Source of the DNA: Candidatus Binatia bacterium
GTDB lineage: Bacteria; Desulfobacterota; Binatia; UBA1149; CAITLU01
Direction: 5' to 3'
Assembly (NCBI GenBank): GCA_036493895.1
Contig: DASXOZ010000070.1
Location: 226,868 to 290,867, forward strand
DNA: 64,000 bases
In this document: positions 34,459 through 42,643 of the stretch, piece after piece
Position numbering within the stretch: the first letter of the stretch is position 1
How the letters are laid out: every line of letters starts with the position of its first letter
Notes under the pieces: generated by a model
The model's input: only the letters and a program-made list of their open reading frames with translations
The model's database searches: none
Told to the model about the DNA's origin: nothing
Made by a program: the position numbers and the translations under genes

Positions 34459-35750
34459 CGCCGCCGGCCTTCGAGCACCGGAGCCAGCGCTGTGACCGTC
34501 CGGGCGAGGGCGCCGCGGGCTTCGCGCAAAATGCGTGTGGCGGCAGCCAGTCGCTGCCGCATATCTTCTGATTTTTCGGCCGCTTCCGTCCAGAACTTCG
34601 CCAGTTCCTCGACGTTGCGGACGATGCGCAGGGCGCCGGCCGCACGAAGCATCGCGGCCTGGTCTTCGACATTGGAGATCAGCGGCCCCGTCGCGACCGG
34701 GCAACCGGCGACGACGGGCTCGAGAAGGTTGTGCCCCCCGGGACCGGCCGTGATGCTCCCGCCGACGAAGCAAGCATCGGCGCCTGCGTATGCCGCCCGC
34801 AGCAGGCCGAGGCGGTCGAGCACGACGATGTCCGCGCCGCCTGCGTCGGCCCTGCCTTGGCAGTCACTCCATTGGAAGACACCCGACGAGCGCGTGCGCG
34901 CAAGCGCCGCGACGTCTGCCGCCCTTTCGGGATGGCGCGGTGCGACGATCAGGCGCGCGCCGGGCACCTGCCCGCGCAGCATGTGGAACGCATCGAGCGC
35001 GAGTTGCTCTTCGCCGTCGTGCGTGGACGCGGCGAGGAACACGGGCCGCGCGGAATCACGCACGAGCAGAGGAGAAAGCGCCGAAGCGTCGGCGGGAAGG
35101 GCAAGGTCGAACTTGATGTTGCCCGTGACCTCGACGGCCGACTCGCGTGCGCCGAGAGCCTTCCAGCGGCCGGCAGCTTCGTCGTCCCTGGCGCAGATCT
35201 TCGCGACGCCGTCGAGCAGCGGCCCGACCAAGGGCGCAAGACGCCGGTACCGCGGGAAGCTGCGCTCGGAGATCCTCGCGTTGGCGACCGCGACCGGAAC
35301 GCCGCGACGAGCGAGGATGCGAAGCGTCTCGGGCCAGATTTCCGTCTCGACGATGACGAGGGCGCGCGGCGCGCCGGCCTCGAGAATCCTGTTGAGATAC
35401 GGAGCGTAATCGAGCGGGAAGTAATGGGCTTCGACACTTTGATTTGCAGTGGCGCGCGCGCGACCCGTCGCAGTCGTCGCCGTCATCACGACCGAGGCGC
35501 CGCCAAGATGCGGGGCCAGCGCCGAGGCCAGCGCCAGGCCGATCTCCGTCTCCCCGTACGATGCCGCATGAATCCACAGCCAGGCGCTTCCCGCCTGCCG
35601 CCGCCAGATCCACTCGCCTCTTCGCTCGGCGCCGCGCAGCGCCTTTTCGCCGCGGGCAAACGGTTGCGAAGCTGCGCACGCTGCGCCGGCAACGGCGACT
35701 GCCGCCGTCCACGCGGCACGCATCCAGGCGCCGGCCAGGCGACTGCTCAC
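34455..35750 (-). CDS. waaA: 3-deoxy-D-manno-octulosonic acid transferase
   Basis: 431 aa GT-B enzyme. N-terminal hydrophobic anchor (~8-28), then LWIHAASYGETEIGLALASA, IVETEIWPETLRILARRGVP, ARISERSFPRYRRL, and the C-terminal donor-binding GGSITAGPGGHNLLEPVVAG. It adds Kdo to lipid IVA. One copy is present, as usual; the number of Kdo residues transferred cannot be read from sequence. GTG 35750 overlaps the acyltransferase stop as GTGA. Confidence 0.94.
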   Translation of the reverse strand: MSSRLAGAWMRAAWTAAVAVAGAACAASQPFARGEKALRGAERRGEWIWRRQAGSAWLWIHAASYGETEIGLALASALAPHLGGASVVMTATTATGRARATANQSVEAHYFPLDYAPYLNRILEAGAPRALVIVETEIWPETLRILARRGVPVAVANARISERSFPRYRRLAPLVGPLLDGVAKICARDDEAAGRWKALGARESAVEVTGNIKFDLALPADASALSPLLVRDSARPVFLAASTHDGEEQLALDAFHMLRGQVPGARLIVAPRHPERAADVAALARTRSSGVFQWSDCQGRADAGGADIVVLDRLGLLRAAYAGADACFVGGSITAGPGGHNLLEPVVAGCPVATGPLISNVEDQAAMLRAAGALRIVRNVEELAKFWTEAAEKSEDMRQRLAAATRILREARGALARTVTALAPVLEGRRR

Positions 35751-36478
35751 GTCTCTTCGACCTCGCGGCGGCCGGCAAGGCGGTCGGCTTCGGCGGTGAT
35801 GCGCCGCAGCGTGCTTTCGAGCCGGCTGCGGATCTCCTCGCGCTCGTCGCCTCGACTTGCCCGTCCCGCCGCGCCGGCCTGCAGCGGCTCGCCGACGACG
35901 AGGACCATGCGTGCGAAAGGATACGGCAGCAGCATCCGGTCCCAGGTCGGCAGGCGCCAGCCGTGCGAGCAGCTGACCGCCATCGGGAACAACGGGGCTC
36001 CGGTAGCGATGGCGAGCTCGGCCGCGCCACCCTTGGCGATGCCTGCCGGGCCGCGCGGGCCGTCGGGGATCAGTGCGACGTCGCGGCCTCGCCGGCTCGC
36101 ACGCACGAGACCGAGCACTCCGGCGACGGCGCCGCGGCTCGAAGATCCGCGCGTCGACTCGATGCCGAAGCGAGCGAGCGCGCGCGAGATGATCTCGCCG
36201 TCGCGGTGCGTGCTGTTCATGATCGACGCGCCGCGACCCCGGTACGCGAGCGGAAGCATGATCGAGCGGCCGTGCCAGAACGCCATCAGCACCGGCTCTC
36301 CGGCGCTCCAGCGGCGTTCGAGGTCGGCGGACCCACGCCGCGTCCAGCGCAGCGTGGCGCCGAGCAGCGCGAGCACGAGCCAGATTGCGAACGAAGCCGC
36401 TGCGATCTCGGCGCGCGCCAGCAGATCGAAACGGCGCAGCCCTCTTGCCGCGCGCGAGTCGCTCACGCGGCGGCTCAC
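35747..36478 (-). CDS. DUF374 lysophospholipid acyltransferase-like protein
   Basis: 243 aa from GTG 36478, overlapping the msbA stop as GTGA. One membrane segment (~20-42), then FWHGRSIMLPLAY, STHRDGEIISRALARFGIES, RGSSSRG, IPDGPRGPAGIAKGG and FPMAVSCSHGW. DUF374 members sit in lipid A operons and are thought to be late acyltransferases or related enzymes; the active His lies in FWHGR rather than HxxxxD. The substrate is unknown, but its place between msbA and waaA argues for lipid A or core assembly. Confidence 0.85.
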   Translation of the reverse strand: MSRRVSDSRAARGLRRFDLLARAEIAAASFAIWLVLALLGATLRWTRRGSADLERRWSAGEPVLMAFWHGRSIMLPLAYRGRGASIMNSTHRDGEIISRALARFGIESTRGSSSRGAVAGVLGLVRASRRGRDVALIPDGPRGPAGIAKGGAAELAIATGAPLFPMAVSCSHGWRLPTWDRMLLPYPFARMVLVVGEPLQAGAAGRASRGDEREEIRSRLESTLRRITAEADRLAGRREVEET

Positions 36479-38220
36479 GCAGGGCTCTCGCCGAGCAGCT
36501 GAAGCTCGTGAAGGCGCTTGTACAACGAGCCTTTCTCGAGAAGCTCGCCGTGGGTTCCGGATCCGACGATGCGGCCGTCCTCGACGACGAGGATGCGGTC
36601 GGCGCGGCGAACGGTAGAAAGCCTGTGCGCGATGACCAGTGTCGTGCGGCCCGTCATCAGACTCTCGACGGCGGCCTGCACCGCATGCTCGGATTCCGAG
36701 TCCAGCGCGCTCGTCGCCTCGTCGAGGATCAGCACCGGCGCGTCCTTCAAAAGAGCCCGCGCAATCGCGAGGCGCTGGCGCTGCCCTCCCGACAGCTGCA
36801 CGCCCATCTCGCCGATCACCGTGTCGTAGCCCGCGGGAAGCTTCTCGATGAACTCGTGCGCGAACGCAGCCTTGGCCGCTTCGATGATCCCGGCATCGTC
36901 CGCCTCGCTGCTTCCGTACGCAATATTGGCGCGCACCGTGTCGTTGAATAGGTACGTCTGCTGGGTGACGACCGAGACGAGAGCGCGAAGCGCCGCCAGG
37001 TCGAGGTCGCGAAGGTCGACTCCGTCGAGCGTGACGCGGCCGCCTGTCACTTCGTAGAAGCGCGGGATCAGGTCGGCGATCGTCGACTTTCCTCCGCCAC
37101 TCGGCCCAACGAGAGCAACGGCTTCGCCGGCACGGATCTCGAACTCGACGTCGTGCAGCACCTCGATGCTCTGGTACGCGAAGGACACTGCCTCGAAACG
37201 GATCGCCTCGCGAAGCGCCGTCACTTTGAGGCCGCTGCCGGCGCTGCCGTCGTCCTCCTCGGCCTCGTCGAGCAGCGCGAAGATGCGTTCGGCGGCGCCG
37301 AGCCCGGCCTGCACGATGTTGTTGGTGCGCGCGAGCTTCTTGAAGGGATCGTAGATCAGCACGAGCGTCGTCATGAACGCGAGAAAGCCGCCGGCCGTGC
37401 GCCCGCCGGCGAACACCGAGCCGCCGCCGAACCAGAGCGCCCCTGCAATGCCGAACGCCGCCAGCACCTCGGTCATCGGCGCCGTGAACGCGCCGATGCG
37501 CGCAGCTTTCAGGTGCAGGCGCCGCAGCCGCCGGTTCTCGCCTTCGAAGCGGCGTGTCTCGTAAGCCTGCATGCCGAACGACTTGACGACGCGGGAAGCC
37601 TGCACCGTCTCCAGCAGCAGCGCCGAGACGTCGCCGAGAGTGTCCAGGCCGCGGCGCGACAGCGTGCGCATGCGTCGCGACAATCTCTGGATCGGAAGGA
37701 CGATCACCGGCAGGACGACGAACGCAATGACCGAGAGCGCCGCGTCCAGGTGGAACGCGACTGCGATGAGCACGAGCATCGTCGTAAGGTCGCGGATCAG
37801 CGAAGCGGCACCTTCGGTCAGCGCCTGGCGCACGGCCAGCACGTCGCTCGTCATGCGCGAGACGATCTGCGCGGAGGTCGTGCGGTCGAAGAACGAGATC
37901 GGAAGGCGCTGGACCTTCTCCTGCAGTCGCGCGCGAATGTCGTAGACGATGCTCTCGCCCACCCAGTCTCCGAGGTAGGACTGGCCGAAATTCATTCCCG
38001 CCCGCGCGAGGAAGACGACGATGATCAGCGCAGGCAACAGGGCGAGCATGTGCTCGTCGCGGCGGCTGAAGACGTCGTCGATCAGGCCGCGCACGAGCCA
38101 CGGCACCAGGCCCGACATGCCGCTGTAGGCGATCATGCACGCCAGCGCCGCGGCGAAATGCGGCCACAGGTAAGGCCGCAGGTACGCGACGAGCCGACCG
38201 ATGGTGGCGCGCGTGCTCAG
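36475..38220 (-). CDS. msbA: Lipid A export ABC transporter (MsbA-type)
   Basis: 581 aa, matching MsbA's ~582. Six transmembrane helices (~10-300), then the ATPase: Walker A GPSGGGKST, Q-loop VTQQTYLFNDT, signature LSGGQRQRLAIARALL, Walker B VLILDEATSALD, and H-switch IAHRLST. It flips core-lipid A across the inner membrane. No ATG, GTG or TTG lies near the start; CTG 38220 overlaps the lpxB stop as CTGA with GGAG 8 nt upstream and gives the family length, so I infer a CTG start. The much longer open frame above it is antisense-type noise over lpxB. Confidence 0.9.
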   Translation of the reverse strand: MSTRATIGRLVAYLRPYLWPHFAAALACMIAYSGMSGLVPWLVRGLIDDVFSRRDEHMLALLPALIIVVFLARAGMNFGQSYLGDWVGESIVYDIRARLQEKVQRLPISFFDRTTSAQIVSRMTSDVLAVRQALTEGAASLIRDLTTMLVLIAVAFHLDAALSVIAFVVLPVIVLPIQRLSRRMRTLSRRGLDTLGDVSALLLETVQASRVVKSFGMQAYETRRFEGENRRLRRLHLKAARIGAFTAPMTEVLAAFGIAGALWFGGGSVFAGGRTAGGFLAFMTTLVLIYDPFKKLARTNNIVQAGLGAAERIFALLDEAEEDDGSAGSGLKVTALREAIRFEAVSFAYQSIEVLHDVEFEIRAGEAVALVGPSGGGKSTIADLIPRFYEVTGGRVTLDGVDLRDLDLAALRALVSVVTQQTYLFNDTVRANIAYGSSEADDAGIIEAAKAAFAHEFIEKLPAGYDTVIGEMGVQLSGGQRQRLAIARALLKDAPVLILDEATSALDSESEHAVQAAVESLMTGRTTLVIAHRLSTVRRADRILVVEDGRIVGSGTHGELLEKGSLYKRLHELQLLGESPA

Positions 38221-39374
38221 GCGACGAGCTCCAGGGCGAGCGCCGCGGCGCGGTCGGCGGCGCCGGGGCGGACGAGCAACGCGCGGATCTCGGCAAAGTC
38301 GGCCCGCATGCGCTCGCGCAGCGGCGCGTCTTCGAGGATTCGCGACAATTCTTCGCGCATTGCCTGAGGTTCGGCTTCGTCCTGGACGAGCTCGCAGACG
38401 ACGCGGCGGCCGAGCAGCAGGTTCGGCATCGCGATGAACGGCACGCGCACGAGGCGGCGCGCCACGGAGTAGCTGAGCGCAGACATCCGGTAGGCCACGA
38501 CCATCGGGCAGCCGACCAGCGCGCATTCGAGCGTTGCGGTACCGGAGGTCACCAGCGCCGCGTCGGCCGCCGCCAGCAGATTGTAGGTGTCGCCGCGCCG
38601 GCACGCGACATGGGCGGCTGCGGCCGGGTTGCGCGCTTTCCAGGCGTCGACGATGCCGGAAACGAGGCCGGAAGCGAGCGCCGGAGCTTCGGCGATCACG
38701 GCCGAGACGCTTCCGAGGCCGCTGGTCGCGTCGAGCATCCGCGGCAGCATCGCCTCGATCTCGCGGCGGCGGCTGCCCGGAAGAAGCGCAACGAGACGAC
38801 GGCCTTCGGCGATCCCGAGTTCGCGGCGCGTCTCGTCTCGAGGACGACTGGGCGCGACGGCTTCGGCCAGAGGATGGCCGACGAAGTGCGCGTCGATGCC
38901 GTGCGACCGGTAGATGTCGGCCTCGAACGGGAAGAGCACGAGCATGCGTCGCACGCTTTTGGCAATGGCGTCGATGCGCCCCTGCCTCCACGCCCAGACT
39001 TGCGGACTGACGTAGTAGAACACCGGCACTCCCGCGCGCGAAGCCGTCTTGCAGAGCGGGAGGTTGAAATCGGGAAAGTCGATCGGGATGAACAGGTCGG
39101 GGGCGCCGTCCGCCCCGCCGCCGCGAAGCTCGCGGCGAAGCCGGCGATGCGCGCCGACGACGCGAACGATCTCGCGCCCGAGCTCCGAAAAACCCATGAC
39201 GCTCAGCTCGGCGGTGTCGATGATGGTCTCGACGCCTGCTTCGCGCATCGCGGCACCGCCGGCACCGTAGAGGTGCAATCCGGGATCGGCGCGAAGCAAC
39301 GATGCTGCGAGCGCGCCGCCGAGTGCGTCTCCCGACGCCTCGCCGGCGACCATGAGTATGCGGCGGCGCTTCAT
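38217..39374 (-). CDS. lpxB: Lipid-A-disaccharide synthase
   Basis: 385 aa. Opens ILMVAGEASGDALGGALAAS, the hallmark of LpxB. Further landmarks: YVSPQVWAWRQGRIDAIAKS, FPFEADIYRSHGIDAHFVGHP, LLPGSRRREIEAMLPRML and VTSGTATLECALVGCPMVV. It condenses UDP-2,3-diacyl-GlcN with 2,3-diacyl-GlcN-1-P. ATG 39374 overlaps the preceding dehydrogenase stop as ATGA. Peripheral inner-membrane enzyme. Confidence 0.95.
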   Translation of the reverse strand: MKRRRILMVAGEASGDALGGALAASLLRADPGLHLYGAGGAAMREAGVETIIDTAELSVMGFSELGREIVRVVGAHRRLRRELRGGGADGAPDLFIPIDFPDFNLPLCKTASRAGVPVFYYVSPQVWAWRQGRIDAIAKSVRRMLVLFPFEADIYRSHGIDAHFVGHPLAEAVAPSRPRDETRRELGIAEGRRLVALLPGSRRREIEAMLPRMLDATSGLGSVSAVIAEAPALASGLVSGIVDAWKARNPAAAAHVACRRGDTYNLLAAADAALVTSGTATLECALVGCPMVVAYRMSALSYSVARRLVRVPFIAMPNLLLGRRVVCELVQDEAEPQAMREELSRILEDAPLRERMRADFAEIRALLVRPGAADRAAALALELVA

Positions 39375-40411
39375 GGCACCGGGTCGGCACCCGGCGCCGC
39401 GCCCGGATCATGTGCCGCCGCTTCGGCCGCCACGGCGCTGCGCACCCGTTCGGCCATGGCGAGCGCCACCAGCGCGTCGCGGCCGCTGACCGCCGCGTCA
39501 CTGCGCGACGACCGGCTTTGCGCGACGCCGGAGCCCGGCGCGATCGCCCGCACCGCGTCGACGAAGGCGCGGATTTCGTCGCGGAGCGGATCGGCATCTT
39601 CGGCGAAGCTGCGCTCCTCGACCTCAATCGCATCCATCGGTGCCGCCGGGTCGATCGCCGCGCCGGGCCTTCTTTTGACGATGCGCAGGCTTCGCGCATC
39701 GAAATCGACGGCGACGTATGCGTCCTCCTGGAAGATGCGCAGCCTTCGTTCCCTTTTGAGCGACACACGGCTGGCGGTCACGTTGGCAATCGCCCCGCCT
39801 TCGAAGCGGAGCCTCGCGTTGGCGATGTCGGCATGGTCGCTGAGCACGGGGACACCGATCGCTTCGACGTGGACGAGCGGCCGACCGACGACGAAGGCAA
39901 TCAGGTCGAGATCGTGGATCATCACGTCGAACACGACGTCGGTGTCCGACCCGCGGCCCGCGAACGGTGACAGGCGGTGGCATTCGATGAAGCGCGGGTG
40001 GCCGGCGATCTGCGGAAGATCCGCGAAGGCGGGGTTGAAACGCTCGAGGTGCCCGACCTGCAGCAGCACGCCCGCCTTCTCGGCCGCATCGACGATCGCG
40101 CGCGCGCCGTCGAACGTCGCGGCCAGTGGTTTTTCGACCAGTACGTGGACGCCGTGGTCGATCGCGACGCGCGCGACTTCCGCGTGCGTGGCCGTCGTCG
40201 TCGCGATGCTCGCGCAGTCGGCCTGGCCGAGAAGGGCATCGAGCGATTCCCACGCGCGGCAGCCGAGGCGCGCGGCAACTCCGGCCGCGCGCGCCGAATC
40301 GATGTCGTGGACGCCGACGAGCTCGACTCCGGCCGCCTCCGCGTATTTCGCAGCGTGAAGGCTGCCCAGGTGCCCGGCGCCGATGACTGCGGCGCGCACG
40401 CGATCAGTCAT
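39371..40411 (-). CDS. Gfo/Idh/MocA dehydrogenase in lipid A cluster (GnnA-like?)
   Basis: 346 aa. N-terminal Rossmann AVIGAGHLGSLHAAKY, cofactor-proximal VHVLVEKPLA (EKP motif), LERFNPAF, and VFDVMIHDLDLIAFV with the catalytic HD. Placed between lpxI and lpxB with overlaps on both sides (8 nt and ATGA). In Acidithiobacillus a relative, GnnA, oxidises UDP-GlcNAc at C3 so that GnnB can aminate it, giving amide-linked lipid A. No gnnB-type aminotransferase is present here. The role is therefore probable sugar oxidation in lipid A synthesis, unproven. Low-complexity Ala-rich C-terminus. Confidence 0.82.
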   Translation of the reverse strand: MTDRVRAAVIGAGHLGSLHAAKYAEAAGVELVGVHDIDSARAAGVAARLGCRAWESLDALLGQADCASIATTTATHAEVARVAIDHGVHVLVEKPLAATFDGARAIVDAAEKAGVLLQVGHLERFNPAFADLPQIAGHPRFIECHRLSPFAGRGSDTDVVFDVMIHDLDLIAFVVGRPLVHVEAIGVPVLSDHADIANARLRFEGGAIANVTASRVSLKRERRLRIFQEDAYVAVDFDARSLRIVKRRPGAAIDPAAPMDAIEVEERSFAEDADPLRDEIRAFVDAVRAIAPGSGVAQSRSSRSDAAVSGRDALVALAMAERVRSAVAAEAAAHDPGAAPGADPVP

Positions 40412-41294
40412 CGCTCAGGCCTGCGACTGCGCCGCTTCTCGTGCAGCCCAGCACTGCAATGCCGGCCTGGGACGCGGCTGTGGCGAGCGCTTCGCGCTCG
40501 AGCAGCAGCGTCGCGCCGGCTTCGATCGCCAGCACCGCGGCACGGGCTTCGACCATCGTCGCGATCGTGGCGGGGCCAACCGCCGGAACGTCAAAGCGCA
40601 TGTCCTGGCCGTGCTTGGACATCTTGATGACGGCGGCTCCCCCGCGTCCGAGCTTTCCCGCGCGTTTCACCGCCTCGTCGGTACCTTCGACGGCCTCGAC
40701 CGCGAGCACGACGCCGCGCTCGACGATGACGCTCTGGCCGACGTCCACCGAGCCGATGGCTTCGAGGACGCGGCAACCGGTGCGCACGTCGGCCAGGGCC
40801 TGGGACGACGGTTTCGGCCCGGCAAGGCGTCCGGGCGTTGCCAGCAGGCGTTCTAGGAACAGCGTGGAAGGAACCACTTCGATTCGTTCTTTTTCCAGCT
40901 CTGTCGCAAGCGCTCTCAGCAGGGCGTCGTCGCCGTGGCCACCGGCGCGGATCGCGCGGCGCAGGAACAGCATCCCGCGAAGATCGGGACGGATCTGCGA
41001 CAGCGAGCGGATCTTGTCGATGCCGCCGGCCATCACGGCGCGCGAGGCGCCTGCCTTGCGCAGCGCGCGGATCAGGTGGCCGAGCTGGCCGACGCGCACC
41101 CAGACGAGCTCGTCGACTTCGCCCTCGATGGCCTCGTCCGTCTCTCCGCGGTGCGCGACGGCCGCGACGCGAAGCCCGCGCGCCCGCGCCTCGCGAGCGA
41201 ACATCAGCGGAAAGCTGCCGTTGCCGGCAATGAGCCCGATCGTCTCGGGCGCACCCGGACTGCCGGGTGCGCCGGCTTCGCGCGGGCCGCTCAT
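40404..41294 (-). CDS. lpxI: UDP-2,3-diacylglucosamine pyrophosphatase LpxI
   Basis: 296 aa from ATG 41294 (ATGA overlap with lpxA). Features: IGLIAGNGSFPLMFAREARA near the N-terminus, VGQLGHLIRALRKAGASRAV with MAGGI, a central DDALLRALATELEKE, and C-terminal MRFDVPAVGPATI and GATLLLEREAL. LpxI (DUF1009) replaces LpxH in many alpha- and deltaproteobacteria, hydrolysing UDP-2,3-diacyl-GlcN to the 1-phosphate. No LpxH is seen in the window. Confidence 0.93.
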   Translation of the reverse strand: MSGPREAGAPGSPGAPETIGLIAGNGSFPLMFAREARARGLRVAAVAHRGETDEAIEGEVDELVWVRVGQLGHLIRALRKAGASRAVMAGGIDKIRSLSQIRPDLRGMLFLRRAIRAGGHGDDALLRALATELEKERIEVVPSTLFLERLLATPGRLAGPKPSSQALADVRTGCRVLEAIGSVDVGQSVIVERGVVLAVEAVEGTDEAVKRAGKLGRGGAAVIKMSKHGQDMRFDVPAVGPATIATMVEARAAVLAIEAGATLLLEREALATAASQAGIAVLGCTRSGAVAGLSDD

Positions 41295-42070
41295 CGGCAG
41301 ATTCCGCGCTGGGACTGCTCGATGAAGCGCACGAGGCTGGCCACGCACGGCTCGCTGTCGGCTTCGGCCCTGAGCTCCTCGAGCGCGTCCGCAAGCCGCA
41401 TGCCCGAGCGGAAGATGGTGCGGTACGCCGAGCGCAGCGCCGCGATCGTCGCGGCCGAAAAGCCGCGGCGACGAAGCCCGATCACGTTGAGCCCGTGCAG
41501 CACGGCGCGGTCGCCCGCCGCCATGCAGTACGGTGCGATGTCGAGCGTGACCATCGCGCCTCCGCCGAGGATCGCCGACTCGCCGATGCGCACGAACTGG
41601 TGGATCGCCACCAGCCCGCCGACGATCGCATGGTCTTCGATCGTCACGTGGCCTGCCAGCGTCGCGCCGTTGGCCATCACCACGTGGTCACCGACCAGGC
41701 AGTCGTGGGCAACGTGCGAGTACGCCATGTAGATGCCGCGGCTGCCGACGCGGGTGACGCCGCCTCCGTGTTCGGTCGCGCGGTTCATCGTGACGAACTC
41801 GCGGATGATGTTCTCGTCGCCGATCTCCAGGCGCGTCGGGCTGCCCTGGTACTTGAGATCCTGGGGAGGGCTGCCGATCGAGGCCTGGCCGATGATGCGG
41901 TTGCGCGCACCGATCGTGACCAGGCCGTCGATGACGACGTGCGGGCCGATCTCGGTGTCGGCGCCGACGTCGGCTCCGCCGCCGATCACGCAGTAGGGAC
42001 CGACGGTGACGCCGTCGCCGAGCCTGGCAGCAGGATCGACGACGGCGGTGGGATGAATGCGGGCGCTCAC
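41291..42070 (-). CDS. lpxA: UDP-N-acetylglucosamine acyltransferase
   Basis: 259 aa left-handed beta-helix. Starts SARIHPTAVVDPAARLGDGV with hexapeptide repeats through ~190, catalytic His in YSHVAHDCLVGDHV, and a C-terminal helical domain with GLNVIGLRRRGFS. It adds the first 3-hydroxyacyl chain to UDP-GlcNAc. The usual upstream neighbours lpxD and fabZ are absent: only 28 bp separate lpxA from skp. Confidence 0.95.
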   Translation of the reverse strand: MSARIHPTAVVDPAARLGDGVTVGPYCVIGGGADVGADTEIGPHVVIDGLVTIGARNRIIGQASIGSPPQDLKYQGSPTRLEIGDENIIREFVTMNRATEHGGGVTRVGSRGIYMAYSHVAHDCLVGDHVVMANGATLAGHVTIEDHAIVGGLVAIHQFVRIGESAILGGGAMVTLDIAPYCMAAGDRAVLHGLNVIGLRRRGFSAATIAALRSAYRTIFRSGMRLADALEELRAEADSEPCVASLVRFIEQSQRGICR

Positions 42071-42098
42071 AGCGGGGCGACCACCGCCCGGGTTCCCG

Positions 42099-42620
42099 TC
42101 AGAGGGACTTGTCCGCGAGCTGGATCACTTCGTCGGTGATGTCGGCCTTGTGCGAGATGTACAGCAGCGTGCCGGCATCCAGGACGAGGTCGTAGTTGTT
42201 GTCCTTGGCGAACTTCTCGATGACGGTGCGGAACTTGGTCATCATGTCGCCCTCGATCTGCTGGCGCGTCTTGTCGAAGTCCTGCTGGGCGTCTTCCTTC
42301 ATGCGCTTGGCGTCGGTCAGCTGCTTGTCGTACTCCTCGCTCAGCTTGGCCTTCTCTTCGTCGTTGAGCACGGCCATCCGCTTCTGGATGTCCTCCTGCA
42401 GCTTCTTCACATCGTCGGCTTTCTTCTGCAGCGACTTCTCGGCGGCGTCGGCCTTGGCCTTGAGCTTGGCGCTGGCCTCTTTTCCCAGCTTGCTCTCGGA
42501 AAGCAGCTTCGGCGTGACGATGTAGCCGATCTTCAGGTCGGCGGCCGAGGCCGGCCGCGCACCTGCGAGCATCGCGGCGGCCAGCACCGCGACGGTCGAA
42601 ATCACAATCCTCTTCTTCAT
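42099..42620 (-). CDS. skp: OmpH/Skp periplasmic chaperone
   Basis: 173 aa. Signal peptide (ISTVAVLAAAMLAGARPASA), LKIGYIVTPKLLSES, then a long charged coiled coil (~50-130; rich in KLKAKADAAEKSLQKKADD) and a compact C-terminal strand (YDLVLDAGTLLYI) as in Skp/OmpH trimers. It holds unfolded outer-membrane proteins for the BAM complex encoded immediately upstream (bamA, 23 nt away). Confidence 0.92.
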   Translation of the reverse strand: MKKRIVISTVAVLAAAMLAGARPASAADLKIGYIVTPKLLSESKLGKEASAKLKAKADAAEKSLQKKADDVKKLQEDIQKRMAVLNDEEKAKLSEEYDKQLTDAKRMKEDAQQDFDKTRQQIEGDMMTKFRTVIEKFAKDNNYDLVLDAGTLLYISHKADITDEVIQLADKSL

Positions 42621-42643
42621 GGGTTCTCCTGTGGGCAGTTGGA

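Noticed and set aside
36475-39768. Long minus-strand frame extending the msbA frame upstream over lpxB
   Set aside because: Only the part below 38220 has ABC-transporter sequence; the upstream part is an Arg-rich shadow of lpxB in another frame.
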